From: Chitinispirillum alkaliphilum
GTDB lineage: Bacteria; Fibrobacterota; Chitinivibrionia; Chitinivibrionales; Chitinispirillaceae
DNA: 64,000 nucleotides
Reading direction: 5' to 3'
Assembly (NCBI GenBank): GCA_001045525.1
Contig: LDWW01000001.1
Coordinates: 62,001 to 126,000, forward strand
How positions within the stretch are numbered: the first letter of the stretch is position 1; each line of letters opens with the position of its first letter. The position numbers were made by a program, and so were the translations under genes. The notes under the pieces are model-generated. The model did not search any database. It was not told the DNA's origin and saw only the letters and a program-made list of their open reading frames with translations. Shown piece by piece: positions 1 to 9,300 of the stretch.

Positions 1-2
1 GA

Positions 3-986
3 ACAATAATTCAGTCAGAAACAGAAATACGTAATTTTATGGTGAACCGGGATGTTGTGCTTACCCGCACGGTTGGGGCTGTGAGGTCCTATGAGATCTT
101 GTCTGAGAGCGGCACAGAAGTGGATGGGAATATTACCGTGAAGATAAGGGCCACAGTATCCAAATCCCAGATCAGGGATGATTTGGCAGCACTTCAGATT
201 CTCTTAGAGACAATGGATAAGCCCAGAGTGATGGTAATGATTCAGGAGAGCAATATGGAAGACAATTCTCCGGGACAGATTGCTGAAACTGAGATATTGA
301 ACTTCCTTTCCGAAAAAGGGTTTAATCTTATAGATCCCGGTGTTGTTCAGCAGCTTAAACAACATGAGAAAGCAATGCAGGCTCTTGAAGGAAATACTGC
401 TGCAGCGGCTGTGATCGGTGCAGAAGCTGGAGCTGACATGATTATTGTTGGAAGTGCGGTAAGTCGGGCTGCAGAGGGAGTAAGTGTTAATCTTGGTGGG
501 ATGGTTTCCTGTCAGGCAGATGTTTCAATAAGAGTGGTTGTGTGTGCAACGGCAAGTGTGGTCACAGCTAAAAGTGAACAGTCTGCAGCTGTACATGTCA
601 GTGCTCAGTCTGGCGGAGCAAGAGCCATAGCTCAGGCTGCACGTAAGGTTATGGATACCTACATTCTTGACAGAATAGTCTCCTCCTGGCAGGATGCAAT
701 AAATAATGGTTTACCTCTTAGAGTTGTGGTCAGTGATGTGAACTCTTTCAGTGCCACCAACACCATCATCAGAAATTTAAGAGAGGTCAGTGGAGTAGTA
801 AATGTTACAAACCGGGGATGGAATCAGGGGACTGGGTTAATGGAGCTGGAGGTTGTATACAAAGGTAATACTTACGGACTCTGCGAAATAGTTGATGGTA
901 TGGTAATGGCCGACCGGTCATCTCTTATGGTTACCGGGGTAACTGCAAATGGTGCAAGGCTTGCCTATAGAGCAGCATCACAATGA
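3..986 (+). CDS. FlgT/LPP20-like protein, 5' end outside the window
   Basis: The reading frame is open to the first base of the window, so the ATG at 39 is probably internal and the N-terminus is missing. The visible part has an alpha/beta segment (about residues 60-150 counted from that ATG) starting KPRVMVMI and ending in GADMIIVGSA. This is the pattern of the middle domain of FlgT-like and LPP20-type envelope proteins. It is followed by a beta-rich region and a short C-terminal repeat of the same fold (LRVVVSDV, GLMELEVVYKG). There are no catalytic motifs. The assignment is by fold pattern only; an unrelated secreted or lipoprotein family is possible. A perfect hairpin follows the stop codon. 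Confidence 0.5.
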   Translation, partial: TIIQSETEIRNFMVNRDVVLTRTVGAVRSYEILSESGTEVDGNITVKIRATVSKSQIRDDLAALQILLETMDKPRVMVMIQESNMEDNSPGQIAETEILNFLSEKGFNLIDPGVVQQLKQHEKAMQALEGNTAAAAVIGAEAGADMIIVGSAVSRAAEGVSVNLGGMVSCQADVSIRVVVCATASVVTAKSEQSAAVHVSAQSGGARAIAQAARKVMDTYILDRIVSSWQDAINNGLPLRVVVSDVNSFSATNTIIRNLREVSGVVNVTNRGWNQGTGLMELEVVYKGNTYGLCEIVDGMVMADRSSLMVTGVTANGARLAYRAASQ

Positions 987-1031
987 TACAGCAAAAGTAA
1001 TCTGAACCGTAAACAATATTGAGTAAGTCAT

Positions 1032-1064
1032 CAAAGGCACTGTAACAGTATTACAGTGCCTTTG
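1032..1064 (+). terminator. Perfect 14-bp hairpin after the first gene
   Basis: A 14-bp arm at 1032-1045 (CAAAGGCACTGTAA) is exactly complementary to 1051-1064, with a 5-nt loop. No T-tract follows, so it is a hairpin with likely terminator or mRNA-end role rather than a textbook intrinsic terminator. It overlaps the GTG at 1056 that could open the next frame, which argues against that start. Confidence 0.5.
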
Positions 1065-1163
1065 GCATATATGGTAGGAGGAGGTGATCTGTTGGTTGGT
1101 ACAGATGTTGCCTTTTCTTTATTCATATATACAGTGCAATCAGAAAAATGCAGGAGTGGCTCT

Positions 1164-2060
1164 ATGGTTGTAGTAACCGATGTAATGAGTCAGATAGGTT
1201 CCAGATTAGCGGTTAATCTGATCCAGAGAGGTGAAACGGTAAGAGGTATTGATGAATCCAGGCAGCATATGGCTTACCTCATAAGCGAAGGTGTACACGC
1301 TGCTATGGGGGATATTGCTGATCCGGCTTTTCTTCAAAGCACACTTAAAGATGCTCATTCCCTATTTCTTATATATCCGCTGCGCTCTCAAATGGAAAAC
1401 TTCCGCAAAACATTCAGTGATATTACTCATTCTGTAATAAAAAGCGTAAGAGATGTCCCGCTAAGAAATATTTACCTTCTCTCAACTATGGGGGCTGATG
1501 ATGAGGAGGAAGCAGGATTTCTGTATGCCTTCAAACAAGTTGAGGAGCAGCTTGAAATTCTCAATTTAGAAAATCTCATAACTTTCAGGGGCGGGTATTT
1601 TATGGATCATATTCTGGCCAAAATACCTTTAGTAAAACATCGCAATATGCTGGCTGATTGTATAGATGGCAACGCTGAGTTATACCTTAGCCATCCCCGG
1701 GATATTGCTGCATCAATGGCACAAATACACGCCGGGAAATCACATTTCGGACGGTCTAAGGTTGAACTCTACAGCGATAAACTGACAATGAGGCAGGTAA
1801 CAAAAATTATCGGTGATGCCATAGATGAACCTGAGCTGATATATCAGACCGCGTCTGACAAGGAAATGAGGGAGTATTATCTTCAGACAGGATATTCAAT
1901 CTCAATGGCAAATTGTCTTATTGAAACAGCTCACGGCATAAGCAGGGGGGCTGTTTCACCTTCACTGATCGACCCTTCAACTCCAAACTGTTCGACAAAA
2001 TTCACTGAGTTTGCAAGAAAAACATTCGCTACTCTGTATAGAAGCTCCACCTGTATGTAG
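1164..2060 (+). CDS. NmrA-like NAD(P)-binding (atypical SDR) protein
   Basis: The protein has 298 residues from ATG 1164. I chose this start because AGGAG lies 7 nt upstream and the Rossmann strand begins immediately (MVVVTDVMSQIGSRL, with the spacing of a TGxxGxxG nucleotide-binding loop). The frame extends further back to a GTG at 1056, but that lies inside the upstream hairpin. The order of elements (loop, a strand ending in GxTVR-like VRGID, MGDIADP, FLIYPL, LLSTMGAD) fits NmrA/HSCARG-like atypical short-chain dehydrogenases, which bind NAD(P) as redox sensors or quinone/isoflavone-type reductases. The G-rich loop is degenerate (TDVMSQIG), so catalysis is uncertain. The substrate is unknown. 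It is monocistronic and converges on glgC. Confidence 0.7.
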   Translation: MVVVTDVMSQIGSRLAVNLIQRGETVRGIDESRQHMAYLISEGVHAAMGDIADPAFLQSTLKDAHSLFLIYPLRSQMENFRKTFSDITHSVIKSVRDVPLRNIYLLSTMGADDEEEAGFLYAFKQVEEQLEILNLENLITFRGGYFMDHILAKIPLVKHRNMLADCIDGNAELYLSHPRDIAASMAQIHAGKSHFGRSKVELYSDKLTMRQVTKIIGDAIDEPELIYQTASDKEMREYYLQTGYSISMANCLIETAHGISRGAVSPSLIDPSTPNCSTKFTEFARKTFATLYRSSTCM

Positions 2061-2067
2061 AAAACAT

Positions 2068-2101
2068 AAAAAAAGCCGCTCACTTTGAAAAGCAAGCGGC
2101 T
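2068..2101 (-). terminator. Intrinsic terminator of glgC
   Basis: Read on the minus strand, AGCCGCT pairs with AGCGGCT (2095-2101 with 2074-2080). There is an inner CTTT/AAAG pairing, and seven A residues on the plus strand (2068-2074) give a U-tract after the stem. It lies just past the glgC stop codon at 2125. Confidence 0.8.
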
Positions 2102-2124
2102 GACAAAGCATAGAAAGCCCTTTT

Positions 2125-3378
2125 TTACAAAACGTAGCCTGATGGGATTTTCATTTTCTTTGGAACACAAATCAAACCATCACGAATTATGATACCGTCA
2201 CGTTCACCGTTCTGGATATTTTCTACATTTGTAAGTCTGACATTGTCTCCGATCACCACATCCTTATCTATAATGGCATTTTCTATGTGGCAATTTTCTC
2301 CGATACCAAGAGTGTTTTTACCAACATCATACTGATCGGCACCCATCAGAATAACTCTGTTTAATTTGCTGCCCTTGCGTATTATGGAACGCACTCCAAT
2401 GATACAATCCTTCAGGGTCGCTTCTTCAATTATCGAGCCTTCACTTACAACTGATGTATCGATCGTTGAGCCGCTGACTTTTGCTGCAGGTAGAAATCTT
2501 GCATGTGTAAAAATTGGCTTGTTTTCATCATAGAAGTTAAAGGGAGGCTTGGGTGCTGTTAAGCTCATATGTGAATCAAAGAAAGCTTTTATCGTACCGA
2601 TATCTTCCCAGTACCCGGAGAATGGATATGCGTAGACATTATAGTTGGTGATTGCAGCAGGGATTATCTGCTTGCCGAAATCGTCAAAGTCGTATTTTTC
2701 CAGAATGTCAATAAGCACATCTCTGTTAAAAATGTAAATACCCATTGATCCTACATGTGTACGCTCTTCATCCTGGGGGTTTTCTTTTTTGGGTCTTAAG
2801 TTTGCAGGAAGCTCAAAATCATCTATGATCTGATCCTCTTTTGGCTTCTCGATGAAATCCAAAACCTTGTATTGTGAATCCATCTTCATAATACCAAGTT
2901 CACTTACTTTTGATCTTTCGACCGGAACAACGCTCAGAGAAAGATCTGCATTGTTATCTTTGTGAAACTTTAAAAAATCGGTAAAATCCATTTTGTATAG
3001 GTGGTCACCGGACAGAAGCAGAATGGTATCTCCGGCGTTGGTGAAATTAGTAAGGTTTTTCCTTACTGCATCAGCTGTTCCCTGGTACCACCCCTTGTTA
3101 TCCAAAGTCTGTGAAGCGGCAAGAATCGAAACAAAGCCTTTGGAAAAATTATCCATCCTGTAAGTCTGAAAGATATGTCTGTGAAGAGATTCTGATGCAA
3201 ACTGTGTGAGAATCCAGATTTGACGTATGCCGTGATGGAGACAGTTGCTGATTGGAATGTCAATCAGTCTGAATTTTCCCCCTATTGGAACTGCTGGCTT
3301 GGAGCGTGCTTCAGTTAAAGGATGTAAACGTCTTCCCTGTCCACCTGCGAGAATGATTGAAGTGACATTACCTGACAT
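2125..3378 (-). CDS. glgC: Glucose-1-phosphate adenylyltransferase (ADP-glucose pyrophosphorylase)
   Basis: The 417-residue protein makes ADP-glucose from ATP and glucose-1-phosphate, the committed step of bacterial glycogen synthesis in the cytosol. The N-terminal nucleotidyltransferase signature is clear: LAGGQGRRLHPLT at residues 10-22, followed by SKPAVPIGG. Later family motifs are LSGDHLYKMD, the FIEKPKE substrate loop and SGYWEDIGT. The last 110 or so residues are the left-handed beta-helix typical of GlgC (IIGVRSIIRKGS, IGENCHIENAIID). Length is normal for the family. No other glycogen gene is adjacent. It is transcribed divergently from the sigma factor at 3676 and ends in an intrinsic terminator. 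Confidence 0.96.
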   Translation of the reverse strand: MSGNVTSIILAGGQGRRLHPLTEARSKPAVPIGGKFRLIDIPISNCLHHGIRQIWILTQFASESLHRHIFQTYRMDNFSKGFVSILAASQTLDNKGWYQGTADAVRKNLTNFTNAGDTILLLSGDHLYKMDFTDFLKFHKDNNADLSLSVVPVERSKVSELGIMKMDSQYKVLDFIEKPKEDQIIDDFELPANLRPKKENPQDEERTHVGSMGIYIFNRDVLIDILEKYDFDDFGKQIIPAAITNYNVYAYPFSGYWEDIGTIKAFFDSHMSLTAPKPPFNFYDENKPIFTHARFLPAAKVSGSTIDTSVVSEGSIIEEATLKDCIIGVRSIIRKGSKLNRVILMGADQYDVGKNTLGIGENCHIENAIIDKDVVIGDNVRLTNVENIQNGERDGIIIRDGLICVPKKMKIPSGYVL

Positions 3379-3675
3379 AGATAATCCTTTTGTGGGAGTT
3401 TTAGTTTAAGCTCAGCTAGTGCTGAACACGTTATTCTTTAAAGAGAAGGAAATAAATAGGCAAAAAGATAATATACGAAAGTATACAGGGAAGCGAAAGG
3501 AAAATAGGAAAAATGATGAAATCTGCACTAAATTGAGCAAATTAAGGTTATATGATCTGCTTCGGTTTCTGCCACACAGGGGTAGAGCGGATTATGGGAA
3601 GAGAAGAATTCCCTGCTCTCACAATAAACTGATTACAAGGAGCGAAATATGAGTGAATAAACCTGGAGGTAATGT
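3379..3675. other. Divergent intergenic region, glgC / sigma factor
   Basis: About 300 bases hold the 5' regions of two divergent genes. A frame of 77 codons at 3419-3652 has lysine- and arginine-rich nonsense-like composition and no convincing ribosome-binding site, so I do not call it. The only clear signal is the GGAGG just before the sigma factor ATG at 3676. I could not pick out a confident promoter by eye. Confidence 0.5.
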
Positions 3676-4524
3676 ATGGATAAAAGAATGATTATCCCTG
3701 ATGAGATCTCATTGGACCTGTATCTGAAAGATATAAGCAAGAATGAGGCTCTGTCAGCGGAAGAAGAAGCACGTCTGGCGGTTCTGATAAAAAAAGGGGA
3801 TAAAAAAGCACTGGAAAAACTAATCAAGGCAAACCTTAGATTTGTGGTCAGTGTAGCCCGTAACTATCAGAATCAGGGCTTGCCCCTTGGGGAGCTTATA
3901 AGTGAAGGTAATCTTGGATTGATTCAGGCTGCAAAAAGGTTTGATGAAACACGGAATTTCAAATTCATCTCATATGCTGTATGGTGGATCCGGCAGGCTA
4001 TTCTTCGCGCCCTGGCAGATCGGTCCCGTATCACGCGTGTTCCGCTCAATCGCATCGGTGTAATTCATAAAGTAGGAAAAACTCAAGCAAGACTTGAGCA
4101 GAAGTATCGTCGCATTCCGTCAATTCAAGAGATTGCTGATGAATTGGGACTTCAGGAGAGTGAAATATTGGCGATTCAAAAGATCGGTAACCGGTATCTT
4201 TCGCTTGATACCCCGGTTCAGGCTGATGACAGTTCTGTTTTAATTGATCTGCTTCAGGATGAAAATCAGGAGATGCCTGATAGCAGATTGACCGAACTCT
4301 CAGTACAGCATGGTGTAAACCGTATACTTGACACACTCACTGAGAGAGAAAAAAGTGTGCTGAAACTTTATTTCGGCGTTGGTGAGGACACCCCTCATAC
4401 ATTGGATGAGATTGGCCGCAGACTCCACCTGACCCGTGAAAGGGTACGTCAGATAAAGGAAAAAGCTATCCATCGTCTGAAAACATCTGTAAAAAATCGT
4501 ACATTGGTGACTTATAATGATTAA
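3676..4524 (+). CDS. RNA polymerase sigma-70 factor (primary/SigA-type, short form)
   Basis: The 282-residue protein directs core RNA polymerase to promoters. It lacks region 1.1 and begins with region 1.2 (LDLYLKDI). Region 2 is complete: LRFVVSVARNYQNQG, the core-binding GNLGLIQAA and the -10 recognition segment FKFISYAVWWIRQAI. Region 3 follows, then region 4 with the -35 recognition helix (TLDEIGRRLHLTRERVRQI, about residues 236-254). Length and sequence resemble the short primary sigma factors of Bacteroidetes-like bacteria, but a stationary-phase or group-2 role cannot be excluded without knowing whether a longer RpoD exists elsewhere. The start is supported by GGAGG 8 nt upstream. It is monocistronic and converges on tamA. 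Confidence 0.9.
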   Translation: MDKRMIIPDEISLDLYLKDISKNEALSAEEEARLAVLIKKGDKKALEKLIKANLRFVVSVARNYQNQGLPLGELISEGNLGLIQAAKRFDETRNFKFISYAVWWIRQAILRALADRSRITRVPLNRIGVIHKVGKTQARLEQKYRRIPSIQEIADELGLQESEILAIQKIGNRYLSLDTPVQADDSSVLIDLLQDENQEMPDSRLTELSVQHGVNRILDTLTEREKSVLKLYFGVGEDTPHTLDEIGRRLHLTRERVRQIKEKAIHRLKTSVKNRTLVTYND

Positions 4525-4539
4525 CAGAGAATAGTATAC

Positions 4540-6339
4540 TCAAAACGGAAGTCCCAATGACAGATGAAATCTGCCTGGAAATATAATTTCAGGAAAGAAT
4601 GGCACTGCAAAATCGAGTCGTGTCAGCCCTATCGGAAGCGCGACTCTTAAACCTGCTCCTGCTGACCATCGCAGAGTCTCCATACTGAAATCATCGACCG
4701 ATGACCACACATTTCCCGCATCGACGAAAACCGCAGCAGATAAACCCTGGGTTACACTATACTCAATCTCTGCCAGATTCAGTATAACAATAAAATTTCC
4801 ACCACGCAAAAATTCATCATCATCCAATGGGGTGACTTCTTCCAGTAAGTAGCCTCTTACATCTCTTATTGGAGTTTCTCCTGCTCTGAACCTTTCCCGC
4901 GGCGGAACCGTGACGTTATCTCCGTAGGGAAATGCATATCCGGTCAGGAGTGCAGAGGAGAATGTAAGACGCTCCGCAATGGGGTAGTAACATCTGATGT
5001 CAAACTGCAGTTTTACATATTGATTTCCAAAGCCGCTTAAACCAGCAACTTCAGCTTGAATAAATGTAAGGCTTGAGAAGCCTGGATTAATGAGTTCATA
5101 CCTGGTATCATAAGTTAAGGCTGCGGCTATAACATGATTTGGACTGATCGGCATTAGCGGAAAAAGTTGATCAGGCGGAGGTTCAACAGTCCATTCAGTG
5201 CGTTCGATTCGGGTCCAGAAATTGTACATTAGATTGGGTGTTACCTGGGTTCTGAAAGCAATTATGCCACCTTCAAAATCGCCACTGAATTCCTCCTCTC
5301 TTCTGCGCTCGGCATAAACTGAAAAATCGGCCCATACAGGATAGGACATAAACCAAGGCCAGGAATAGGTGAGTTGTACATTTCTTATACGCTGTGAAGC
5401 ACGCCCTAAAAGAGAAAGTCTGTGCCCCCTGCCAATTATGTTACGGTATGATGCTATTAAGCTGGAATGGAATTTCTCTTCTGTATCGTATCCGAAGCCT
5501 GCCTGTGCGGATGCAAACGGAGCTTCCCTTATATCAACTGTGACCGCCACAACAGCAGTACACAAATCTGGCCTGTTGAGTGATGTGTCGGGTATAATTC
5601 TGATCACATTAAACAGGGCTGTGGAGTATGTTCTGCGAATAGACTCGATTATCTCTGAGGAGGTCAGAACAGTTCCTTTTTTAAAAGTAAGCTCCCGCCT
5701 TACTACATTTGTATCCACCCTTTTTAATCCGGTAATAAAAATTTCATCTACTATTATGATCGGTCCTTCGGAAATCGTATGAGTGATAATTGCAGTGGTG
5801 TCTTGTTTATCGATTGTTTGCCGAGATTCAACACGAGCCTGAAGATATCCTTTTGCCCGCAAGCTGTCGCGTATCGTACGTGCGTCATTATAGACGCCAA
5901 GTGTGTCCAGTGGCATTTGGGGGCGAAGAGAGATGATCGAGTACACTTCCGGCAGGCTTAGGACATCTGAATTCTTAATAATAACAGAGTCGATCAGCAC
6001 TAATGGGCCTTCATCGATATTCAGTGTTATATTAACGCTCATCGTGGCAGTATCGCGTTCGATATCGTAAATGGAGACAGTGACAAAGGGATAGCCGCGG
6101 GTTTTGTAAACGAGTTCTATGTTGTTTATGTCTCTGTCAAGTTTGCTGAAACTGTACTCCTCTCTTAAGAGAAAGCGCGGGGGAGTTGTGTTCATATTTG
6201 CTAGCAGTTCTTCATCAGATATTGCCTGGTTACCCCTGAATTCTACATCCCCCACATTCCACCTCTGCTCTGCTTTAATGGGAAGGGGTAGCAGGGAATT
6301 AAAGCAGAGAAATACTGTAAGGAAAATTGTCTGCTTCAC
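4540..6339 (-). CDS. tamA: TamA/BamA-family outer-membrane protein (POTRA plus surface-antigen barrel)
   Basis: The protein has 599 residues from GTG 6339. I prefer this over an upstream ATG at 6363 because AGGAG lies 6 nt before the GTG, inside the last codons of tamB, and a signal peptide starts directly after it (KQTIFLTVFLCFNSLL). After the signal come POTRA-type repeats (about residues 30-290, e.g. VGDVEFRGNQAISDEELL and VDEIFITGLKRVD). A 16-strand-type Omp85 barrel follows, ending in FHLSLGLPF with the expected C-terminal aromatic. Conserved VRGY appears in the barrel region. Omp85 proteins insert outer-membrane proteins. Position right after tamB points to TamA rather than BamA, though the sequence alone cannot separate them. 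Translation is probably coupled to tamB. Confidence 0.88.
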   Translation of the reverse strand: MKQTIFLTVFLCFNSLLPLPIKAEQRWNVGDVEFRGNQAISDEELLANMNTTPPRFLLREEYSFSKLDRDINNIELVYKTRGYPFVTVSIYDIERDTATMSVNITLNIDEGPLVLIDSVIIKNSDVLSLPEVYSIISLRPQMPLDTLGVYNDARTIRDSLRAKGYLQARVESRQTIDKQDTTAIITHTISEGPIIIVDEIFITGLKRVDTNVVRRELTFKKGTVLTSSEIIESIRRTYSTALFNVIRIIPDTSLNRPDLCTAVVAVTVDIREAPFASAQAGFGYDTEEKFHSSLIASYRNIIGRGHRLSLLGRASQRIRNVQLTYSWPWFMSYPVWADFSVYAERRREEEFSGDFEGGIIAFRTQVTPNLMYNFWTRIERTEWTVEPPPDQLFPLMPISPNHVIAAALTYDTRYELINPGFSSLTFIQAEVAGLSGFGNQYVKLQFDIRCYYPIAERLTFSSALLTGYAFPYGDNVTVPPRERFRAGETPIRDVRGYLLEEVTPLDDDEFLRGGNFIVILNLAEIEYSVTQGLSAAVFVDAGNVWSSVDDFSMETLRWSAGAGLRVALPIGLTRLDFAVPFFPEIIFPGRFHLSLGLPF

Positions 6340-6341
6340 AT

Positions 6342-9300
6342 CTATCTCCTCATATACAACCAAAACTCAATATTGCCTTCGCCCTGAGTTGTCAGGGATC
6401 CGGCTGTATAGAAAAATGGAGTGATCCGGTAGTGGATTCTTGCACCCTGAATGTTAGGCTGCGCTATGTGAATCAGGTAGGTGATAAATATCCGCTCATT
6501 GAATCTCTCCATTAATGTCAGTCGTGGCCCATCTTCTTCTGTAAGTTCGAAAAAATTTCCGCTGATATCTGCATTTGTTAAATTAAACCACTCCCTTATT
6601 CTCCAGGCAACAGCTGCGCCAGTGTAGATACTTATTATTTCATCCGGCTCAGTTATAAATCCGGGAAGTGCTGTTATGGTACCCGTAGTCAATAGATTAA
6701 CGATCTGTTCTTCCTCAAGTGGAGGATAACTGGAGAGAGCAAACTCCGGTTCCAATGCACTTCCTGTCAATGCAAGACTGATAGAATAGTCCCGCTGATC
6801 ATCAAATAGGAAAGCCCTTATGGAAGTGGTTGCCCTGACATCTATAAGCGGGTCGACCATCGCGGGCTGGAACCTGCGAATGAAGCCGTCCCTGAGTTCA
6901 AACTCTCTTTCGATATACTTTATTCTCGCAACCGCCAAACGAAACTCTCCGTTAATCTGAGGATCAAGAGGTGTGCCATCAATCAGAAATCTTCCGTCCA
7001 GCAAAAATCTGCCAAGGTTTGTTTTGATTATAAGGTTGCGGTTAATATGGAGGTCAAAGTTCAGATCCGCATTTTCAAGAAATGCGGGCGGGTCGATGGT
7101 AGGCCTTATAGCTACGGCTCTGATCATATCGATAAGTTCGAGCAACTCTATATACTGATAAAACCTTGTTTCGTCCAGTATGATCATTCCTGACAGTGAG
7201 TCGATTCTGTTTTCTTTTCCCGTTATTTTGAAATCAAATTTCTGAAATCCAATATCGAGCATATTGTTCAGCTCAAACCTGATTCTTTCTCCTGTTAAAC
7301 TAATGTCAATCGAATCTATTCCGTTTTCGTCAAATGTAACACTACCATCTAAAGAGAACCCACCGTTTAAACTCCCGGTGCCTTCAATAGTAAACTCGTT
7401 TTGGCTCATCTTCAACTCTGCATTAATCGGCCCTATTTCTCTGTTGATTGCATCAGGTTCAAGAAACAGTGTATCTATACTTACAAACCCGTCAAAATTA
7501 TAGTTGTCTTCAATGATTACTTCACCCTTTCCGTTAAGCTTGCCGGAGGTGATTGTAACCCCAGGGATAAAGGGAGATAAAAACTGCAGAGCTATGTTTT
7601 TTAAGTCGAAATTCAGTTCGAGTCCATACAGGGGCGGTTTGTCATTTACAGGAAAAAAAGGAAATGATGCATTGGCTGAAAGGTATCCCTCATCGGGAAA
7701 CTTCATTGTTAACGTGTCAACAACTGCCCTCTCTTTTGTTATAACCGTTGCAGATGTATCGAAGTATGCTTGTAAACCTCTGTAGGTTATGGGTGCTCTT
7801 GAGGTGTATATGCTTATCTTTGGGGCTTCAATTGTTCCGTCAAAAAACATCGTAACCTCAAGTGTGTCTATTCTTATTTGTTCGTCTCTGAAGAGTATGC
7901 TGTCAACAGCAATCACAGACCCACCCTGCAGTTTCCATGTACAATTTTCCTTCTGAGCAAATCCATCAAGATCAAGGCTCATATCTGATTCGAGGTAAGG
8001 GATAAATTGATCAAGAAAAGGCCCAAGGGAGAATTTTTCCGTGTGGATGCTCACATTTGCCCCATCCTGTATGGGATTTTCAAAATCGTATCGTACAGGG
8101 AGATTAAAGAGAATAATCATTTCATTATCGTCGGGTAAATCTGTGCCGGTGACATGTACTACGTTCTTTCCTTCTAAGGTGTCCTCCTGAAGAGTTATGC
8201 TCCCTCTAAGCTGCGCATAAAAATCGTTTGAAATGTTTTGCACAAGAGAATAGTTCATATCCCCGGTTGGTGAATGCAGCGTTCCGTTCAGGGTAAGTTC
8301 CATATCAAAAACTCCCTCAGTCGGAGGTAGCTGTGTCAACCCGATGAATGGGGCGGTATGTAAATTTACCACAGAAACTGATCCGCTGATAGAATCATCA
8401 GACAAACTACCCAGGATATCAATTTCCCCTATGGCCTGCTGAAGATGAAAAAGCGAAACACCCAGAGCTAAGCGGTAATCTTTTTGGTCAAAATCCACCC
8501 CACCCTGACCTTGAAGTGAAAAATCGGCTATTTGCATACCGTATTGATCCAGAATAAGCGAGTTATCATGATAGCTGAGCTCTGCAGTGAATCGATCTAT
8601 ACGGTAGTTTTCATACCGGAAATTATCTGCATCTATAACAGCCGCCCCCCTTAACATTCCGATAGTGCCTTCAACCGAGATTTCTGCCCTGAAATCACCA
8701 GATATATCGGGAGGCAGAGGTTCTACCTTGTCGAGTTGTGCCCTGAGTTTTATAAGGGAGCTAAGGAGTGTGAATGTGTCCTGACGGTATGAGATATCCG
8801 CACTCAGGGAATCAATCTGTATGCCTTGCCAGAAAAGGTTGGGAGAATTCAATGAGAGAGTAAACTCCGGTTGTGTTGGCGGACCATTAAATATCCCATT
8901 TACGGTTATTATGCCCTCAATGGGGGGAGTGATAAAAAGGGAACTTATAAGCTCTGTGTTTGTGAGCTCACCCTCTATTTCCCCTTCCACAAGATCGTAA
9001 AAAAAATCCCCTCTTCCCTGGAAATAATTACCACTTCCGGTAACTGCATCTAATCGCCATTGGTGACCGGTGAGTAAAAATGAGAGATCAAAAGGTTCCT
9101 GTCGATAGGGGGCAGGAAGATTAAAAGATTTTGCAATGGCCACGGTGTCGGGATTTGTAAAATCAGCCCCGTTGCCCGATACTTTTAAGAATCCGTCGGA
9201 CCAAACCGGGCTTAGAGGCAAAAAAATTCCTAATCGGCCGAGGATCTCTGTTATTCCGATTTGACTTAGAAAAGCCTCCAGCTCATAGTTTTCAACTGCA

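Noticed and set aside
1056-1163. N-terminal extension of the NmrA-like protein from a GTG at 1056
   Set aside because: The GTG lies inside a perfect hairpin, has no ribosome-binding site, and the 36 extra residues have no fold; ATG 1164 has AGGAG at the right distance.
3419-3652. 77-codon frame upstream of the sigma factor
   Set aside because: No ribosome-binding site, no domain, and biased basic composition typical of AT-rich intergenic translation.
5369-5782. 137-codon frame opposite tamA
   Set aside because: It lies antisense to a clear coding region; composition and lack of a start signal mark it as a shadow.
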